Shown in pieces: positions 6,756-7,161 of a DNA stretch of 7,161 nucleotides. Source of the stretch: Chloroflexi bacterium UBA5177. GTDB lineage: Bacteria; Chloroflexota; UBA5177. A model generated the notes under the pieces. It had not been told where the DNA came from, searched no databases, and saw only the letters and a list, made by a program, of their open reading frames with translations. Each line of letters begins with the position of its first letter. Within the stretch, counting starts at the first letter, position 1. The position numbers and the translations under genes are program-made. The DNA lies in assembly GCA_002413265.1 (NCBI GenBank), contig DHWR01000252.1, positions 1-7,161 of the forward strand. The letters are read 5' to 3'.

Positions 6756-7161
6756 ATGAAACAATTCGCGCCGCACGTCACACAATTTCACTCGCATCGG
6801 CACGCGGTCTCCGCAACCATTCTTCTGTGCGCCATGCTTTGCGGCCTGTCTAGCCTCGTACCTCGAGCCGCCCTGGCGGCCGCGAGTCCTGCCACCCCAT
6901 CTCCAGGGTCGATGCTCTTGCCGAAGAGTTCATTTTCTCCTGCCGCGCGCCTGCAGGCCGGTGAAGCAGGTAACTATCTGGCCGGGCGCGCATCGGACGT
7001 GCACTCCGCGTCACCTGCCGCTCTCGGCCGCAGCGGCGGAGTTTTAGAAACCGCCAGTTGGAGCGTCACCTCACAGCGTCAGCTCCGACACATCTCAATC
7101 CAGTACCTAGGCTCGATCTTCTCGGGGGTCGATGCCGCTTCGGCTGCCTACGCGGACGCCT
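6756..7161 (+). CDS. Secreted protein, unknown, N-terminal part
   Basis: An open reading frame runs from the ATG at 6756 to the window edge without a stop, giving 135 codons and one further base; the gene is cut off on the right. The N-terminus has a basic, His-rich start (residues 1-16), a hydrophobic core TILLCAMLCGLSSLV (21-35) and a likely signal-peptidase site after ALA (39-41), so the product should be exported. The mature start is Ala/Ser/Pro rich. From about residue 96 (LETASW) a folded domain seems to begin, but I do not recognise it. AGGAGG at 6723-6728 is a perfect ribosome site but lies 27 nt upstream of this ATG, with no suitable start closer. This start is therefore reasonable but not proven. 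Confidence 0.7.
   Translation, partial: MKQFAPHVTQFHSHRHAVSATILLCAMLCGLSSLVPRAALAAASPATPSPGSMLLPKSSFSPAARLQAGEAGNYLAGRASDVHSASPAALGRSGGVLETASWSVTSQRQLRHISIQYLGSIFSGVDAASAAYADA

Overview
The window is a GC-rich (roughly 60% by eye) stretch of bacterial chromosome with no mobile elements, CRISPR arrays or rRNA. The organism cannot be named from it. The GC content, a tRNA gene with encoded CCA, a mix of Shine-Dalgarno and apparently leaderless starts, and several secreted proteins of unknown family would fit an uncultivated soil-type lineage (for example Dormibacterota, Chloroflexota or Actinobacteriota). That placement is a low-confidence guess.

Layout: (1) On the minus strand at the left edge is a tRNA-Gln(UUG) gene (12-85) with a good sigma-70-like promoter (97-126). 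A perfect 14-bp palindrome lies inside the promoter spacer. (2) On the plus strand is a full-length glucose-6-phosphate isomerase gene, pgi (305-1948), with all signature motifs. (3) A gap of about 240 bp with only weak hairpins and a weak promoter candidate leads to a small secreted protein (2188-2658) resembling the DUF4352-type fold. (4) Next is a compact plus-strand cluster: a lipoprotein solute-binding protein of the sugar ABC type (2733-4091), a 577-residue permease (4095-5828), and a signal-peptide plus C-terminal-anchor protein of unknown function (5825-6664). The spacer between the first two is 3 bp, and the second and third overlap by 4 bp, so the three are very likely one operon. 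(5) After a short gap with a bulged inverted repeat, another secreted protein gene starts at 6756 and runs off the right edge.

The most unusual feature is the permease. It joins a MalF/UgpA-like and a MalG/UgpE-like membrane domain in one reading frame, with two EAA loops, where this transporter class normally has two genes. No ATPase gene is present, so the transporter would have to use an ATPase encoded elsewhere. The anchored protein translationally coupled to the permease is a candidate new accessory component. The link between pgi and the transporter is only proximity on the same strand; both could serve sugar metabolism, but nothing in the sequence shows co-regulation.
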